Assembly (NCBI RefSeq): GCF_021134715.1
Contig: NC_060019.1
Coordinates: 7,130,001-7,194,000 of the forward strand
Origin: Daphnia pulex
Taxonomy: Eukaryota > Arthropoda > Branchiopoda > Diplostraca > Daphniidae
Direction of reading: 5' to 3'
Length of the DNA stretch: 64,000 nucleotides
Shown: one piece after another, positions 34,476 to 44,915 of the stretch
How positions within the stretch are numbered: position 1 is the stretch's first letter
Layout: the number at the start of each line of letters is the position of its first letter
Translations under genes and position numbers: made by a program
Notes under the pieces: generated by a model
Seen by the model: only the letters and a program-made list of their open reading frames with translations
What the model was told of the DNA's origin: nothing
The model's database searches: none

Positions 34476-35978
34476 TTAGAGACCAATTTTCTCTCTTACT
34501 TCTGAAGAAACAACGCCTTGCATATTTTGGAATTTGTTTAACATCCCATTAGCTAGTTTCTCGAAGGCCTTCGACGCTGATACGATAGCCTCAGTTTTCG
34601 TTAAACTAGCAGCATTACTGGCTCTTATTTCCTTTAAGAATTCCTGGTCCATCGATGAACGGTCCATTTCAATTTCAATTAAACGGGATATTGATTCCGG
34701 ATGGGTAATCCTAGCGTTCCTGGCTCTGGACTTCTTGAGTGGCGGAGGAGTAGACGGATTGGAGTCATCATCCCGCATTTTGGAGGAGTCAGCGCCTACG
34801 CCATGCACGTGTTTGAGCGTTGAGGCATCCGACAATCCTAGAAGTTCATTCATCTTAGAGAAAAACGGCCACTGAACCCTTCGGCCCTTTTCACCGTCGA
34901 CATTCTGATCATTTAGCTCGTTGAATCTCTTCTTCATGGCTGCAAATTTAACACTGCATCTTTCAGCTGTAGTCTTCACTCCTCTCTTTTCCATTTCTTT
35001 ATTGACCTAAACGGCATTGAAAAATGGTGTTAAATTTAGTTTAACCAAATTCATATTTCAATTGGCAGAAAACTAATAACAGTGTCCATAAGAAAAGGAA
35101 GGAAGGAAAGAGGGAGTAGGGAGGAAGGAAAGACTGAAGTAAGGAAGAAATATGAAAGTTTAGGAAGAGAGAGCAATATTTTTGAAGTATGTCACCTTTT
35201 CCCACAAAGTGGCAGTTCTTTCCATCTTCTTGGAGAAACGAGGCTCATAAATTGCATAACATTCTAGTAAGGTACTGACTTCATCAAAAGTCCATCGCTG
35301 AACCCCAGCACCAGCAGTACCAGCAACAGCTGCTGCACCTGAATTTGATTGACCTGCTTAGTGTGCAATACAAAGATTGCGATGAAAAATGTAAATGATA
35401 GCATATGGGAATAAAGCAAAAACAAAGAAGATAAATGAATATAATTGTACCATTGATCTCTTCGTTGACAGGGGCCTCAGTCCTTATAGCAATCGGCACT
35501 AAATTGTTTCTTGGTATTGCACTCCTTTTCTTGTCGATATGATTGTTGGCTTGGGCAGCTTTTGGCATTGGTGAGAGAGCACGATTACTTCCAGAAGTTG
35601 ATGGGACTAATTTCAGCTTAGTGGCTTCTCCTTCCCTAACTGAAATACACATCGAAATTAGCACCAATACTAAAAACAAAACTAATAAAAATAAAATACC
35701 TATTTCAAAACTGAGAAATTTGGGATCATTTTCTGCAATCTTAGCTTGCACCTTTTTAACAAATTCCAACCTTAACGTGGCATCTGCAACAAATTCATGC
35801 ATAACGTGTACTTTACAATTTTTGAAATAAAACGATGCTACAAAAGACTAAATTTACCTTGTTTGATGCGAGTTTCGAATTCCTTGCTGTTAATTGGAAC
35901 ACGAAAAAGTCGGCCACAATATTCTACATCAAAAAGGAAATAATTTAAATTTTGTGCTTGGGTGTAAAGATTCGCCAT
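34476..35978 (-). CDS. Harbinger Myb/SANT-like accessory protein
   Basis: Five exons: 35978-35858, 35783-35700, 35639-35451, 35356-35196 (or from 35353) and 35006-34476, about 361 residues with every junction in phase. The Myb/SANT-like domain spans exons 4-5: QRWTFDEVSTLLECYAIYEP, TLWEKV, then GVKTTAERCSVKFAAMKKRF. A helical C-terminal part follows (RLIEIEMDRSSMDQEFLKEI and on). In Harbinger elements this protein binds the TIRs and escorts the transposase. An alternative last junction (weak donor near 34484 to acceptor near 34440) would replace the final residue by a tail ending MAEHIEEDKL. Confidence 0.85.
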
Positions 35979-36227
35979 TTTTTGTCAAAAGATACGACAA
36001 AACGTCAAGTGGTTGCCAAATATATAGTCAATTTTTAAATGCAACATTGCCACAATAGCTTTAAGATTTTCAATTCGCTTTAATATCTTTTCATAAAAAT
36101 TCGACGAAGCTAAGTAGCTTGTCATTTTCCAGAGGAAAAACAGGCTTTTTATTGGTGATAGGGCAAAGTCACGTGAGGTTCGGCAACACCGATTGGCTTA
36201 CAAAAAAAGTGGTCACTTAACGAACCC

Positions 36228-36833
36228 CAGCAGTGTAAACCAAAAGAAAAAAAAGTTTGGATCTTCCCTAGCAAGACAAGTTTTCTGCTATGGGAGTGGA
36301 GAGTATTAATTATTGTATTTGGTTTTTATGTTCAATTTCGATTTCGTCTTTATTCTTCTTTTTACTTAGTATTTTCCCACTCTTATTTTTTTAACCCTGT
36401 TTGTTTTATTATTACCTCTTTTTGTTTACTATTTTTTATCTTGATTTTAATAAATTTGGTTGTCCAAGTAAAATTTCTATGCCTCCTTTTTTAACAGTTA
36501 GTCATCAACCAAGAAGTTGAGGAACATTTTAAAAATGTTAGATTATATTCATTTTGAAGCTCTGAGTCATCTCTTCCTTCTTCCTCTGTCCTCTCCTCGG
36601 TCATCAAGATCTTCTTGCGGTCGTGAAGAGTTACCACCGATCTTCCACTTCCATTTACCTCCGAAAGCTTATTAAGAGGAATTTTTCAAAAATTACAAAT
36701 TTAGTTTTCTTTACGACTTGATCGAGATTCGAACCGCGATCCATGCGAATGGCAGCCTGGGTTGATGACCATTAGACCATCATTGTTATATTAATAGAAG
36801 GGAAAAAATGGGTATGATGGTAGCTCGCTATTA
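36228..36833 (+). repeat. Repeat R, copy 1, middle part
   Basis: Matches 56688-57200 of copy 2, including a tRNA-like block at 36717-36783. It is interrupted at 36834 by a long-TIR element. Confidence 0.8.
36717..36783 (-). repeat. tRNA-like sequence in repeat R
   Basis: On the minus strand it shows A-box-like TGGTCTAATGGTCA and B-box-like GGTTCGAATCTC at tRNA-like spacing. Stems are imperfect. The homologous block in copy 2 is at 57131-57200. Confidence 0.5.
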
Positions 36834-37582
36834 GTCTGGGAGCTGGGTGACCAAAAAATGATTTTTGTTTAGCAAAAGGTTTGAGGCTAAAATCTGGTTA
36901 GGGGGGGTATGACACACACGAAAAGCCACGTCTGTCGACTGGCGGCCGGGGCGTTCAAGCGTGACGCGATCCCGAAATCGGCGTGAACGGTAAAAAAATC
37001 AACTTTGTTTAGCAAGCCCAAATTATATCTTAAAAAATAGAGGGATATCAACTTTATTTAGTTTCCGACAGACAGACGTCATAATCTGGGGCCTTGGGGC
37101 CATCAGACGTCGGTGTGTAAGAAATTTTACGAAATTTCAGTAAATTGTGAAAATGGCAACGCTGCATCCTAAGCGCCTAATTTTAAATAGAGAGAGTTGG
37201 GGAGGATCTGTGAGTTTTTAACTAAGTAAATGTGAACAGAAAATGCATTTTTCGGTTTTTTAAATAAGATTATGCATTTATTTTGTTTAACTGATAATTT
37301 TTTGATTATTTGGTTAGTGTAATTTGGTTGCTAAATTTTTGGCGGTTCAAATTTCTTCCCTATGTAACCCGCTTTTTTTCTGCTCCTCTTTCGTAAATGC
37401 ATACCGAACGTCACGGGAAACCCTTGACTAACATACGTTATGGTTTTCCCCTGTATTAGCATGGGTTGTTCCCCGCTTATGTGTATGCGCTTTGATGATA
37501 TCGGAAACAAACGCCAATCGGAGCTATCGACCAATACTCGTTCTTCTTCTTCTTTCTTTTTGACGATATCTTTTAAGTATAT
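36834..37582 (+). repeat. Left 749-bp inverted repeat
   Basis: Near-identical inverted partner of 38851-39599. Confidence 0.88.
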
Positions 37583-38649
37583 ATTATATAGCACCGTAGG
37601 ACTATAATAGACAACTTCCAAATAATATACCTAAACTTCTTACGTTTTAATGACTCACTCCCTCCATTTCGAAAGACATTCGTTTTTCCGCCCGGAGTTT
37701 TTCAATTCTTTTTTCTTTTCTGTTAGAAAATATAAGACGGCATCAGGCCTAAATACCCATTAACCTATATTGAATCGAAAATGTCCAAGAGATTCTTTTT
37801 TCTTTTGATTTTTTTATTTGGATGCATCAATCCAATCACCAAACGTTTTCTCTTTTTTTATTCTTTCGAAATTTTGGTCTCTTGTGTGGCTTCTCATATC
37901 TTTTCCCGCGGCTGATTGTGTCCATCACTACTCTACGTATAGCAGCAGTCGTCTGTGCTTGAAAGAAGGGCCTGCCACAAGGTCGTGATTGCAATCACGA
38001 CCGTATGCATGCATACGGAGCTAACCCCCTATGGCTTTTCGGAGTCAGGGTTGCGGTCCTGGAAGGTTGCGCTGTGTACCACCAATCGCCACCCAAAATA
38101 TAAAAATAAATAAATTTCTATATAGTCGGGCAAAAATGCTCCGAGGGCTCGTGACCAACCTAAAACACACAGGACCGGGTCAGCAACAGCGTGTGAGCCC
38201 TTAAAAAATAAAGGCTGGTCACACAACCAGCACATCTCTATATAATAGTTGTAAATATGCCCAGCTCAATATCTCTCGGACGTGACAGACTCGAGTTTTC
38301 TCCGGAATCGAAAATTGGGCCGGACCCTCGATGGATCGCGTTATCAAATTTCTTATTTTTCTTCTATACGACATCACGTCAAGGTGACGGCAGTCAAACT
38401 GCCCTATTTTACTTATTTATTCATGAATCTTTCTCGCCAGCTTATTTTTTACTGAACCAAATGATAACAGAAAATACTGACGTGCTCGTGACGGTGTGAC
38501 CAGCGCATCAACAGGTTGTTGCGATATAGTGGCACATCCATCTCTTTCCGCTCATTTATCATGTCTATTATAGTCCTACGGTGCTATATAATATATATAA
38601 GACTCTCTCTGTTGCGTCAATATAGCGAGAATAAGAAACCAAACGGTTG

Positions 38650-38816
38650 ACATCGTTGGCCGTCGTCGTCGATCGGATCAAATTGGTCGACACCAACTCC
38701 AGCTGCAATAGCGTGAAGCGTCCGATTTATTCGATGCGGATGGGCAAGTGGTTGGCCGCGGGACAACCAGAGAGAGTCCCGTCTCTCTTCAACAGCACGG
38801 GGAAACTATACACAAG
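38650..38816 (+). pseudogene. Possible captured exon in long-TIR element
   Basis: Open frame TSLAVVVDRIKLVDTNSSCN then SVKRPIYSMRMGKWLAAGQP, ending in a donor-like CAAGTAGG. Codon composition differs from the AT-rich surroundings. The protein is not recognised and no acceptor is clear. It could be a captured exon or chance. Confidence 0.3.
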
Positions 38817-38850
38817 TAGGCCTATATGTAGCCTATAGTATAAATAAGTA

Positions 38851-39599
38851 ATATACTTAAAAGATATCGTCAAAAAGAAAGAAGAAGAAGAACGAGTATT
38901 GGTCGATAGCTCCGATTGGCGTTTGTTTCCGATATCATCAAAGCGCATACACATAAGCGGGGAACAACCCATGCTAATACAGGGGAAAACCATAACGTAT
39001 GTTAGTCAAGGGTTTCCCGTGACGTTCGGTATGCATTTACGACAGAGGAGCAGAAAAAAAGCGGGTTACATAGGGAAGAAATTTGAACCGCCAAAAATTT
39101 AGCAACCAAATTACACTAACCAAATAATCAAAAAATTATCAGTTAAACAAAATAAATGCATAATCTTATTTAAAAAACCGAAAAATGCATTTTCTGTTCA
39201 CATTTACTTAGTTAAAAACTCACAGATCCTCCCCAACTCTCTCTATTTAAAATTAGGCGCTTAGGATGCAGCGTTGCCATTTTCACAATTTACTGAAATT
39301 TCGTAAAATTTCTTACACACCGACGTCTGATGGCCCCAAGGCCCCAGATTATGACGTCTGTCTGTCGGAAACTAAATAAAGTTGATATCCCTCTATTTTT
39401 TAAGATATAATTTGGGCTTGCTAAACAAAGTTGATTTTTTTACCGTTCACGCCGATTTCGGGATCGCGTCACGCTTGAACGCCCCGGCCGCCAGTCGACA
39501 GACGTGGCTTTTCGTGTGTGTCATACCCCCCCTAACCACATTTTAGCCTCAAACCTTTTGCTAAACAAAAATCATTTTTTGGTCACCCAGCTCCCAGAC
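38851..39599 (-). repeat. Right 749-bp inverted repeat
   Basis: Inverted partner of 36834-37582. Confidence 0.88.
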
Positions 39600-39601
39600 T
39601 A

Positions 39602-39897
39602 TATCTATTAGCCAAGACTCATGTAATGCAACATGTGACCGCATGATATAATTGTATTGTTACTATAGTAATAAGTGTTACTTTAACTTAATCTAAACAT
39701 CCACTCATAATATTGACAGATTATTAGTCAATTAGTTATAATAAGAATCAAATCATTTAAGAGAATAAAGGGAAACAGAATTTTCAAAACATAATAGTAT
39801 GTATACTATTTACTTTCTACTATTTAACCTTGATTTTCTGTCTCTTTAACGTTTAAAAAAATTCCCGAAGGACATTACCGAAGGAATCTTGTCAAGC
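39602..39897 (+). repeat. Repeat R, copy 1, right part
   Basis: From about 39660 it matches 57450-57703 (ACTCATAATATT and CCGAAGGAATCTTGT blocks) with moderate divergence. Confidence 0.7.
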
Positions 39898-39941
39898 TGT
39901 GCGCGGAACAGTTATTCCTGTCAGCTCAGTTCATACTTCAT

Positions 39942-40258
39942 AGTTAAAAATGTCAGTTTAATTCGAAGAGTGCCTCATTTGTGAAAAACCTTGGTAATAA
40001 TTACAATGGTGAAAATGACAAATTCAAATGACAAGATTCATTTTTGTGTATTTACCTTACACTTGCTGGGTAGCCCCACTCAACCAACAGATGGAATTAA
40101 TATGATATAAGGTTAGGTTGGTTTAAAAAATGGTTTAGTTTTAAATTTGGTGTCTGAAAGTTACCAGTTTGTAACGTGTTTTTCGCGGATGGAACTTCTA
40201 TAAACTATAAATGCCCCACAAATGAGGCACTCTTCGAATAAAACTGACATTCGTAACT
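39942..40258. repeat. Small foldback/MITE with ~42-bp inverted ends
   Basis: ATTCGAAGAGTGCCTCATTT and flanks (39942-39983) recur inverted at 40212-40258. About 230 bp of non-coding DNA lies between. Target duplication is not clear. Confidence 0.55.
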
Positions 40259-40578
40259 AACTCGCACACTTTGAAAACTGTCCAACTCGATAAAAGATCT
40301 CTCCCGTGCGTTAATTTCTTGGACGCGTATTGCGACCGCGAAAATGTAGCTGTCAGGTCGTCCATAATGGTGTAATAAGAGCCATTTATGCAAATCATGT
40401 CTTTTATAAGGCTCAAAAGAGCCAAAGGGTGCCAATTCTTTTGTTACCGTCATTGTTGCCATATAAGACAACTGTCTAAACGTGAGTTGCCAAATTTGTG
40501 AGCTGTATTGTCTCTTCATAGTCTTATTTTCGATACTGATGATTTAAATACAACATATTCGAAGATGGTTATATCAAA

Positions 40579-40653
40579 TATGGTGTAGTGGTTATAATAC
40601 TCGGGTGATAGTACAGGATGAGCAAGCATGTTCCAAGTTCAAATCCGGTGGCG
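40579..40653 (+). repeat. tRNA-like sequence upstream of gag
   Basis: A-box-like TGGTGTAGTGGTTATAA and B-box-like AAGTTCAAATCC; the T stem is poor. It lies 330 bp before the gag start. It could serve as an internal Pol III-type promoter or be an unrelated relic. Confidence 0.4.
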
Positions 40654-40978
40654 GGCAAAAATTTTTCGAAAAAAAAGACTCTCGGGAGTTAATGCTATTG
40701 CGGGCACGTTAACAAAAAAAAAACAAGAGAAGGTGCCAAAAAAACCTTAGTGTTTTTATGTATTTAAAGTGATCACTTTTCTATGAAGTGAATGGTTGTA
40801 ACCACATAGTCTTGTATAAGACTATCTGGCAACAGTGTTTCCAACACTGTAGCAGACAACTATTCACAAGCAAGTCCCGGCCGGGGAAACACGTGAAATT
40901 ATGTTACAGTCCTTCAATTTAGTGAAAATCAACATACTTGGATTAACTTGACATTGAATTCGAAGAAAAAGTGCTACT

Positions 40979-42589
40979 ATGGCGAAACCCTTTTTCCCAA
41001 AGGACTGGGAAACCCTCACGGCAGAAGATTTGGCCACTGCCAGAGCTAGATTGGCGGGATTCATCGAGGCCGTTCCGGATCGTGAAAAAGTTCTCCGTGA
41101 GGTAATAAGATTTTTAAATGCAAATCGTTCACCTGGAAGAATTGTATGTCACTGACGGGACATGATAGGCTGCATGTAACCAGTCATGAGCCAATTAAAA
41201 TTTATTAAAATTTTAGCCAACAACGACGACACGACGACGTGATATTTCATATTGCATGTCCCAGTCATGAGTATTGCATAGTCGTTTGTTTGGCTGCTGT
41301 ATCTTTTACCTTTATTTTCAGCAACTAAGTTCAATTTAACCAACGCCGGATAGGCAAGTGGCGTCAAATAAATTCAAATTTTTTAATGTAGATCGAGAAA
41401 AGCATTACCTTTCCGCCGGTGCTTTAATTAGCCAACATGGGCCCGTTGCCGAAAAATGTCAGAACCTAACGTGCTTAACGAACGTTATGTCTGAGAAAAT
41501 CGAATAATTTGCGGTTATGATTCCACTTATCCTTTCACTAATTGTGCTGCATGTAATAGACATGAGCCAAGACTCAACCGCATGTATTCAGCCATGGGTT
41601 GCAGTAATTGTAGATTACTTTGACGATGTTTTCCATCGATTCTTTTTTAACCTGTGAGCTGCATGTAATCAGACATGAGCCAGGACCGACCGCATGTATT
41701 CAGCCATGGGTTACAGTAATTGACAGATACTTCGACGTTGTTTTCAACCGATCTTTTTAAACTAAAGCTGCATGTAACCAGACATGAGCCGGGAATTAAA
41801 CGCATGTACACAGCCATGGTTTGAGAGAATTACACCAACAGTCGGACTGAATGTAACCAGACATGAGCCAAGAGAGAAACACCACCGATCCAATCTCTGA
41901 GAAACGTTTCTATCCGATCATAGGATATAGCCAAGATCTTTAGTCATAAGATGCTTGTTTACTGTAAATATGGAATTCTCCAATGACAACAACTGTTATT
42001 TGTTTGTCTATTACAGCAACTGGAAGCTACACAAAAGGCCCTGCTGCCTCTTCAAAATGGAATCCTTACATCAATAGCCTTGATTAATACAATGCCCGCC
42101 GGCGTCAAGAAACAAGCAGCCATGAATACTCTTGCCGAGTTCCGAAAATCGGATGAATCCATGCGAGATCGCCTCTTTGTACTACAAGTGTGGCGCAAAT
42201 ACGATCAAGAAACTGCCGACAAGCTTGCACAACGAAAGGCTGGTGAGTTCCTGGACCCGGAACTGGCAAAGGTGTTGGAAGAGCGGGAGAAGAAGATGGA
42301 CCGCGAGAAACGTGAACGTGAGAGAGAAAAAGAGAGACACGGCAGCCGATCAAAACGCTACAAAGGTGGCGCATCCTACCACGGCGACTACTCTTTAAGC
42401 CGATCGGATCATGGACCCTACCAATCTACCGGACGTGGTGGCCATGGACACGGTGGTGGTGGCTATGGACACGGAGGTCGAGGTGGGAACACGAGAGACG
42501 GAAAACGACCAGACAAGTCGGAATTCAAATGTCATCTCTGCGGGCAACCGGGACATTTTTTCAAACAATGTCCAAAGCAACACAAGTAA
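40979..42589 (+). CDS. gag-like zinc-knuckle protein of DIRS-like element
   Basis: Two exons, 40979-41101 and 42017-42589, joined over a 915-bp GT..AG intron in frame give 231 residues. The N-terminus reads MAKPFFPKDWETLTAEDLAT; a helical part and a very basic/acidic KKMDREKREREREKERHGSR segment follow. Next come an RGG/GHGGGGYGH-rich region and a CCHC zinc knuckle CHLCGQPGHFFKQC. It probably binds RNA as the capsid-like ORF1 product. The intron carries an unusual tandem repeat. Without splicing, translation could start at an internal Met in the second exon (42080). Confidence 0.75.
41169..41880 (+). repeat. Irregular ~110-bp tandem repeat in gag intron
   Basis: The unit core CTGCATGTAACCAGACATGA recurs at about 41169, 41546, 41658, 41767 and 41846 (the last as CTGAATGTAACC). 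Three copies are followed by a second motif CGCATGTATTCAGCCATGG. Spacing between neighbouring copies is 112, 109 and 79 bp. It may be a regulatory or recombinase-binding array; CATGT..ACATG within the unit is an inverted repeat. Confidence 0.7.
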
Positions 42590-42631
42590 ACATTCCGCTG
42601 TCTACTACTAATGAGTCAATAAACAATAAAT

Positions 42632-44830
42632 GTGTTGTACAGGAGACTTATACGGAATTTTTTATTATTTGTGTTCAACTACTGCAGTGAACTGGTAGAC
42701 ACTGGTGCCTCTGACACTGGACGGCATGTTGCTGAGGCAGACAGACCGAGGCCAGACGAGAGTTTTGCTCAACAAAAGAGCACTCCTGTGATAGAGTTCT
42801 ATCCTGGTTCAATCCATTCAGAAGATGTCAGGGCTTTCTGGCAGAATGACCTACAGGCCGGTGAATGGGTTATGGACGTATTAACCCAGGGATATGTAAT
42901 CCCTTTCGTTGAATCACCTCCAGCTTACGAGGAGGCCAACAACAAATCGGCTATGCAAGATATGCCTTTTGTTATTCAAGCGGTCGCTGAACTTCAAAAA
43001 CGTGGAGTTATTGAGTTCAGAGACAAGAAGCCGCTCTGCGTATCTCCTTTAACGGTATCAAAGAAATTCGGCCGAGACGGTATAACCAAAAACAGACTCT
43101 GTTGGGACGGGTCCAGATGTGTCAACTTGTATGTAAAGGAACAAAAAGTTGTGCTCTCCCATCTTCGGAGGTCGTTGGAGATAACAAGAGAAGGGGACTT
43201 CCAAGTGACGTACGATCTCAAGGCGGCCTACGATCACGTCCGGATTCACCCGTCACAAACAAAGTATTTAGGTGCTGCCATACCAAAACCAGACGGTGGT
43301 AAACAGTATTTTGTCTTCTTATACCTTCCCTTTGGACTGTCCTCAGCTGTACACTGTCTGACAAAGCTCTTCAAACCTGTGAACGCCTATATTCACGAAA
43401 AGGGGATTCGACATTCAATTTATCTGGACGACGGCAGGATCGTCGCAGAAACAAAGTGCAAAGCAGAAGATCAACGTACGTTCGTCTACAAAGTTCTAAA
43501 ATCTTCGGGATGGATACTGGAAGTCGAAAAATCCGACAAAGACGGAGATGCTAACCAGTCCAAGGAATACCTCGGATTCATTATCGACACTGCCATCATG
43601 ACAGTCCGTCTTCAGGAAGCCAAGAAACAACGCATACTACAACAAGTTTCGGAGACGATCTCACACGGATCGAAATCGTTTCCAGCCAAAGAATTAGCCG
43701 GAACTATCGGGAAAATAGTAGCAACGGAACCGGCACTAGGGCCGATAGTTGTAATAGCAGCCAGGGCTTCTTACGCAGTTTTAGAGGAGGCCACACAACG
43801 GAGAGGATGGAATTCGTCGTTGGTGATGAGTAAAGAAGCTCAAGACGGCTTACAATTCTTCGTCGACAATTGCTCAGAATTTGACAATTCCCCCATTCGA
43901 TCGGCGGCTACTGAAATTTCTGTCCTGTCCATCATCGGACCGCCCAGTTCATTCATGAAATCTAGTTTCGTCGCTAATCATGTGCGCACAAACGAAGAAA
44001 AAATCTGGGCCAGCGACGCGTCCGGATATGCAACCTGTGCCTACTCAATTAAAGGAGATCACCTTTATTTCCGTGGAATTTTAAACGAAGACGAAAGAAT
44101 GTTGTCTTCCGGTCACCGAGAACTACTGGCTGTCGCAAAAACAATGGAATATTATGAACAAACAGGCACGTTCACCACCAAGGCCATCAACATCTATTGG
44201 CTCACTGACAGCCAAAACTTGGTGACTTTTTTGACAAAAGGATCGGGAAAACGTCACATCCAAAAGGATGTTTTTCAAATAATGATTCGTTGCAAGAGAC
44301 TTAACACCAGAATTATCCCAATCCATCTACTACGAGACGACCCCCGAATTAAGATAGCAGACGATGGTTCAAAGACGACTGATACGGACAATTGGCAAGT
44401 CGATGACCAAACTTTCCAAAGGAACAGGACAAGATTTAAATTCACCATCGATCTATTCGCTTCCGACCGTAATTCAAAATGCCAACGTTTCTATTCCAAT
44501 TTCTTTTGCCCTGGTACGTCAGGCATTGACGCTTTTTCCCATTCGTGGGATGACGAAGTGGCTTGGATCTGTCCACCAATACAGGAGATCATCAGAATTG
44601 TTAGACGATTAAAGACTTCAAGAACTACTGGAATTTTGTTCGTACCGAAATGGAAAACGGCGGATTACTGGGTGGAAATCTTTAACAATGAAGGCAGACT
44701 TCTGTGGCCTTTTAACTACATGGAAACCTGTAGGCCTTTCATCATTCAAGGAACTTACAATCCACATTCTCCATTTGCAGGGAAAACCAAATTTGAATTT
44801 CTTCTACTTTGTTTTGACTCACGTCTGTAG
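42632..44830 (+). CDS. DIRS-like reverse transcriptase / RNase H
   Basis: A long open frame of 732 codons; the true start is uncertain because it opens without a nearby ATG. Acceptor-like sequences at about 42640 and 42688 suggest splicing from upstream. RT motifs are VTYDLKAAYDHVRIHP, YLPFGLSSAVHCL and the catalytic YLDD (SIYLDDGRIVAE). RNase H follows (WASDASGYATCAYS, GHRELLAVAKTMEYY, YWLTDSQNLVTFL). The C-terminal region has TIDLFASDRNSKCQRF and IDAFSHSW, a block characteristic of DIRS pol proteins. DTGAS near the start resembles an aspartic-protease motif, but context is insufficient. It lies 42 bp after gag on the same strand and converges with the recombinase gene. Confidence 0.88.
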   Translation: MLYRRLIRNFLLFVFNYCSELVDTGASDTGRHVAEADRPRPDESFAQQKSTPVIEFYPGSIHSEDVRAFWQNDLQAGEWVMDVLTQGYVIPFVESPPAYEEANNKSAMQDMPFVIQAVAELQKRGVIEFRDKKPLCVSPLTVSKKFGRDGITKNRLCWDGSRCVNLYVKEQKVVLSHLRRSLEITREGDFQVTYDLKAAYDHVRIHPSQTKYLGAAIPKPDGGKQYFVFLYLPFGLSSAVHCLTKLFKPVNAYIHEKGIRHSIYLDDGRIVAETKCKAEDQRTFVYKVLKSSGWILEVEKSDKDGDANQSKEYLGFIIDTAIMTVRLQEAKKQRILQQVSETISHGSKSFPAKELAGTIGKIVATEPALGPIVVIAARASYAVLEEATQRRGWNSSLVMSKEAQDGLQFFVDNCSEFDNSPIRSAATEISVLSIIGPPSSFMKSSFVANHVRTNEEKIWASDASGYATCAYSIKGDHLYFRGILNEDERMLSSGHRELLAVAKTMEYYEQTGTFTTKAINIYWLTDSQNLVTFLTKGSGKRHIQKDVFQIMIRCKRLNTRIIPIHLLRDDPRIKIADDGSKTTDTDNWQVDDQTFQRNRTRFKFTIDLFASDRNSKCQRFYSNFFCPGTSGIDAFSHSWDDEVAWICPPIQEIIRIVRRLKTSRTTGILFVPKWKTADYWVEIFNNEGRLLWPFNYMETCRPFIIQGTYNPHSPFAGKTKFEFLLLCFDSRL

Positions 44831-44915
44831 GACCAAACAATGTTTCGATTAAATAAATGACGAAACGGCGAATGTGACAAAGACTGCCAGTTACATTAAT
44901 TATTATTTGTACAAC

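Larger units (their letters stand above)
32591..36227. mobile_element. PIF/Harbinger transposon, apparently complete
   Basis: Terminal inverted repeats GGGTTCGTTAAGTGACCACT followed by T-runs (about 26 bp) are present at both ends, with the 3-bp target duplication CAG (32588-32590 and 36228-36230). The uninterrupted repeat copy at about 56680 shows the empty site, a single CAG context. Inside are the two genes expected of this superfamily, convergent: a DDE transposase (+) and a Myb/SANT-like protein (-). Both have open spliced frames without stops, so the element could be autonomous or only recently silenced. Confidence 0.93.
36834..39599. mobile_element. 2.8-kb element with 749-bp terminal inverted repeats
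   Basis: Arms 36834-37582 and 38851-39599 are inverted copies with only about two differences seen by eye, starting GTCTGGGAGCTGGGTGACC. TA flanks each side (36832-36833 and 39600-39601), so TA target duplication is possible. It sits inside repeat R. Each arm encodes the same short open frame (QPMLIQGKTITYVSQGFPVT), one arm with Lys and the other with Gln after MHLR. The 1.27-kb core has a possible exon at 38650-38816 and a short inverted copy of the arm-junction sequence (37583-37614 against 38566-38603). No transposase is seen. It could be a foldback-type element or a non-autonomous long-TIR transposon. Confidence 0.8.

Noticed and set aside
42690-42730. DTGAS motif as an aspartic protease in the RT ORF
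   Set aside because: Only five residues match, no flap or second motif is seen, and DIRS elements usually lack a protease.
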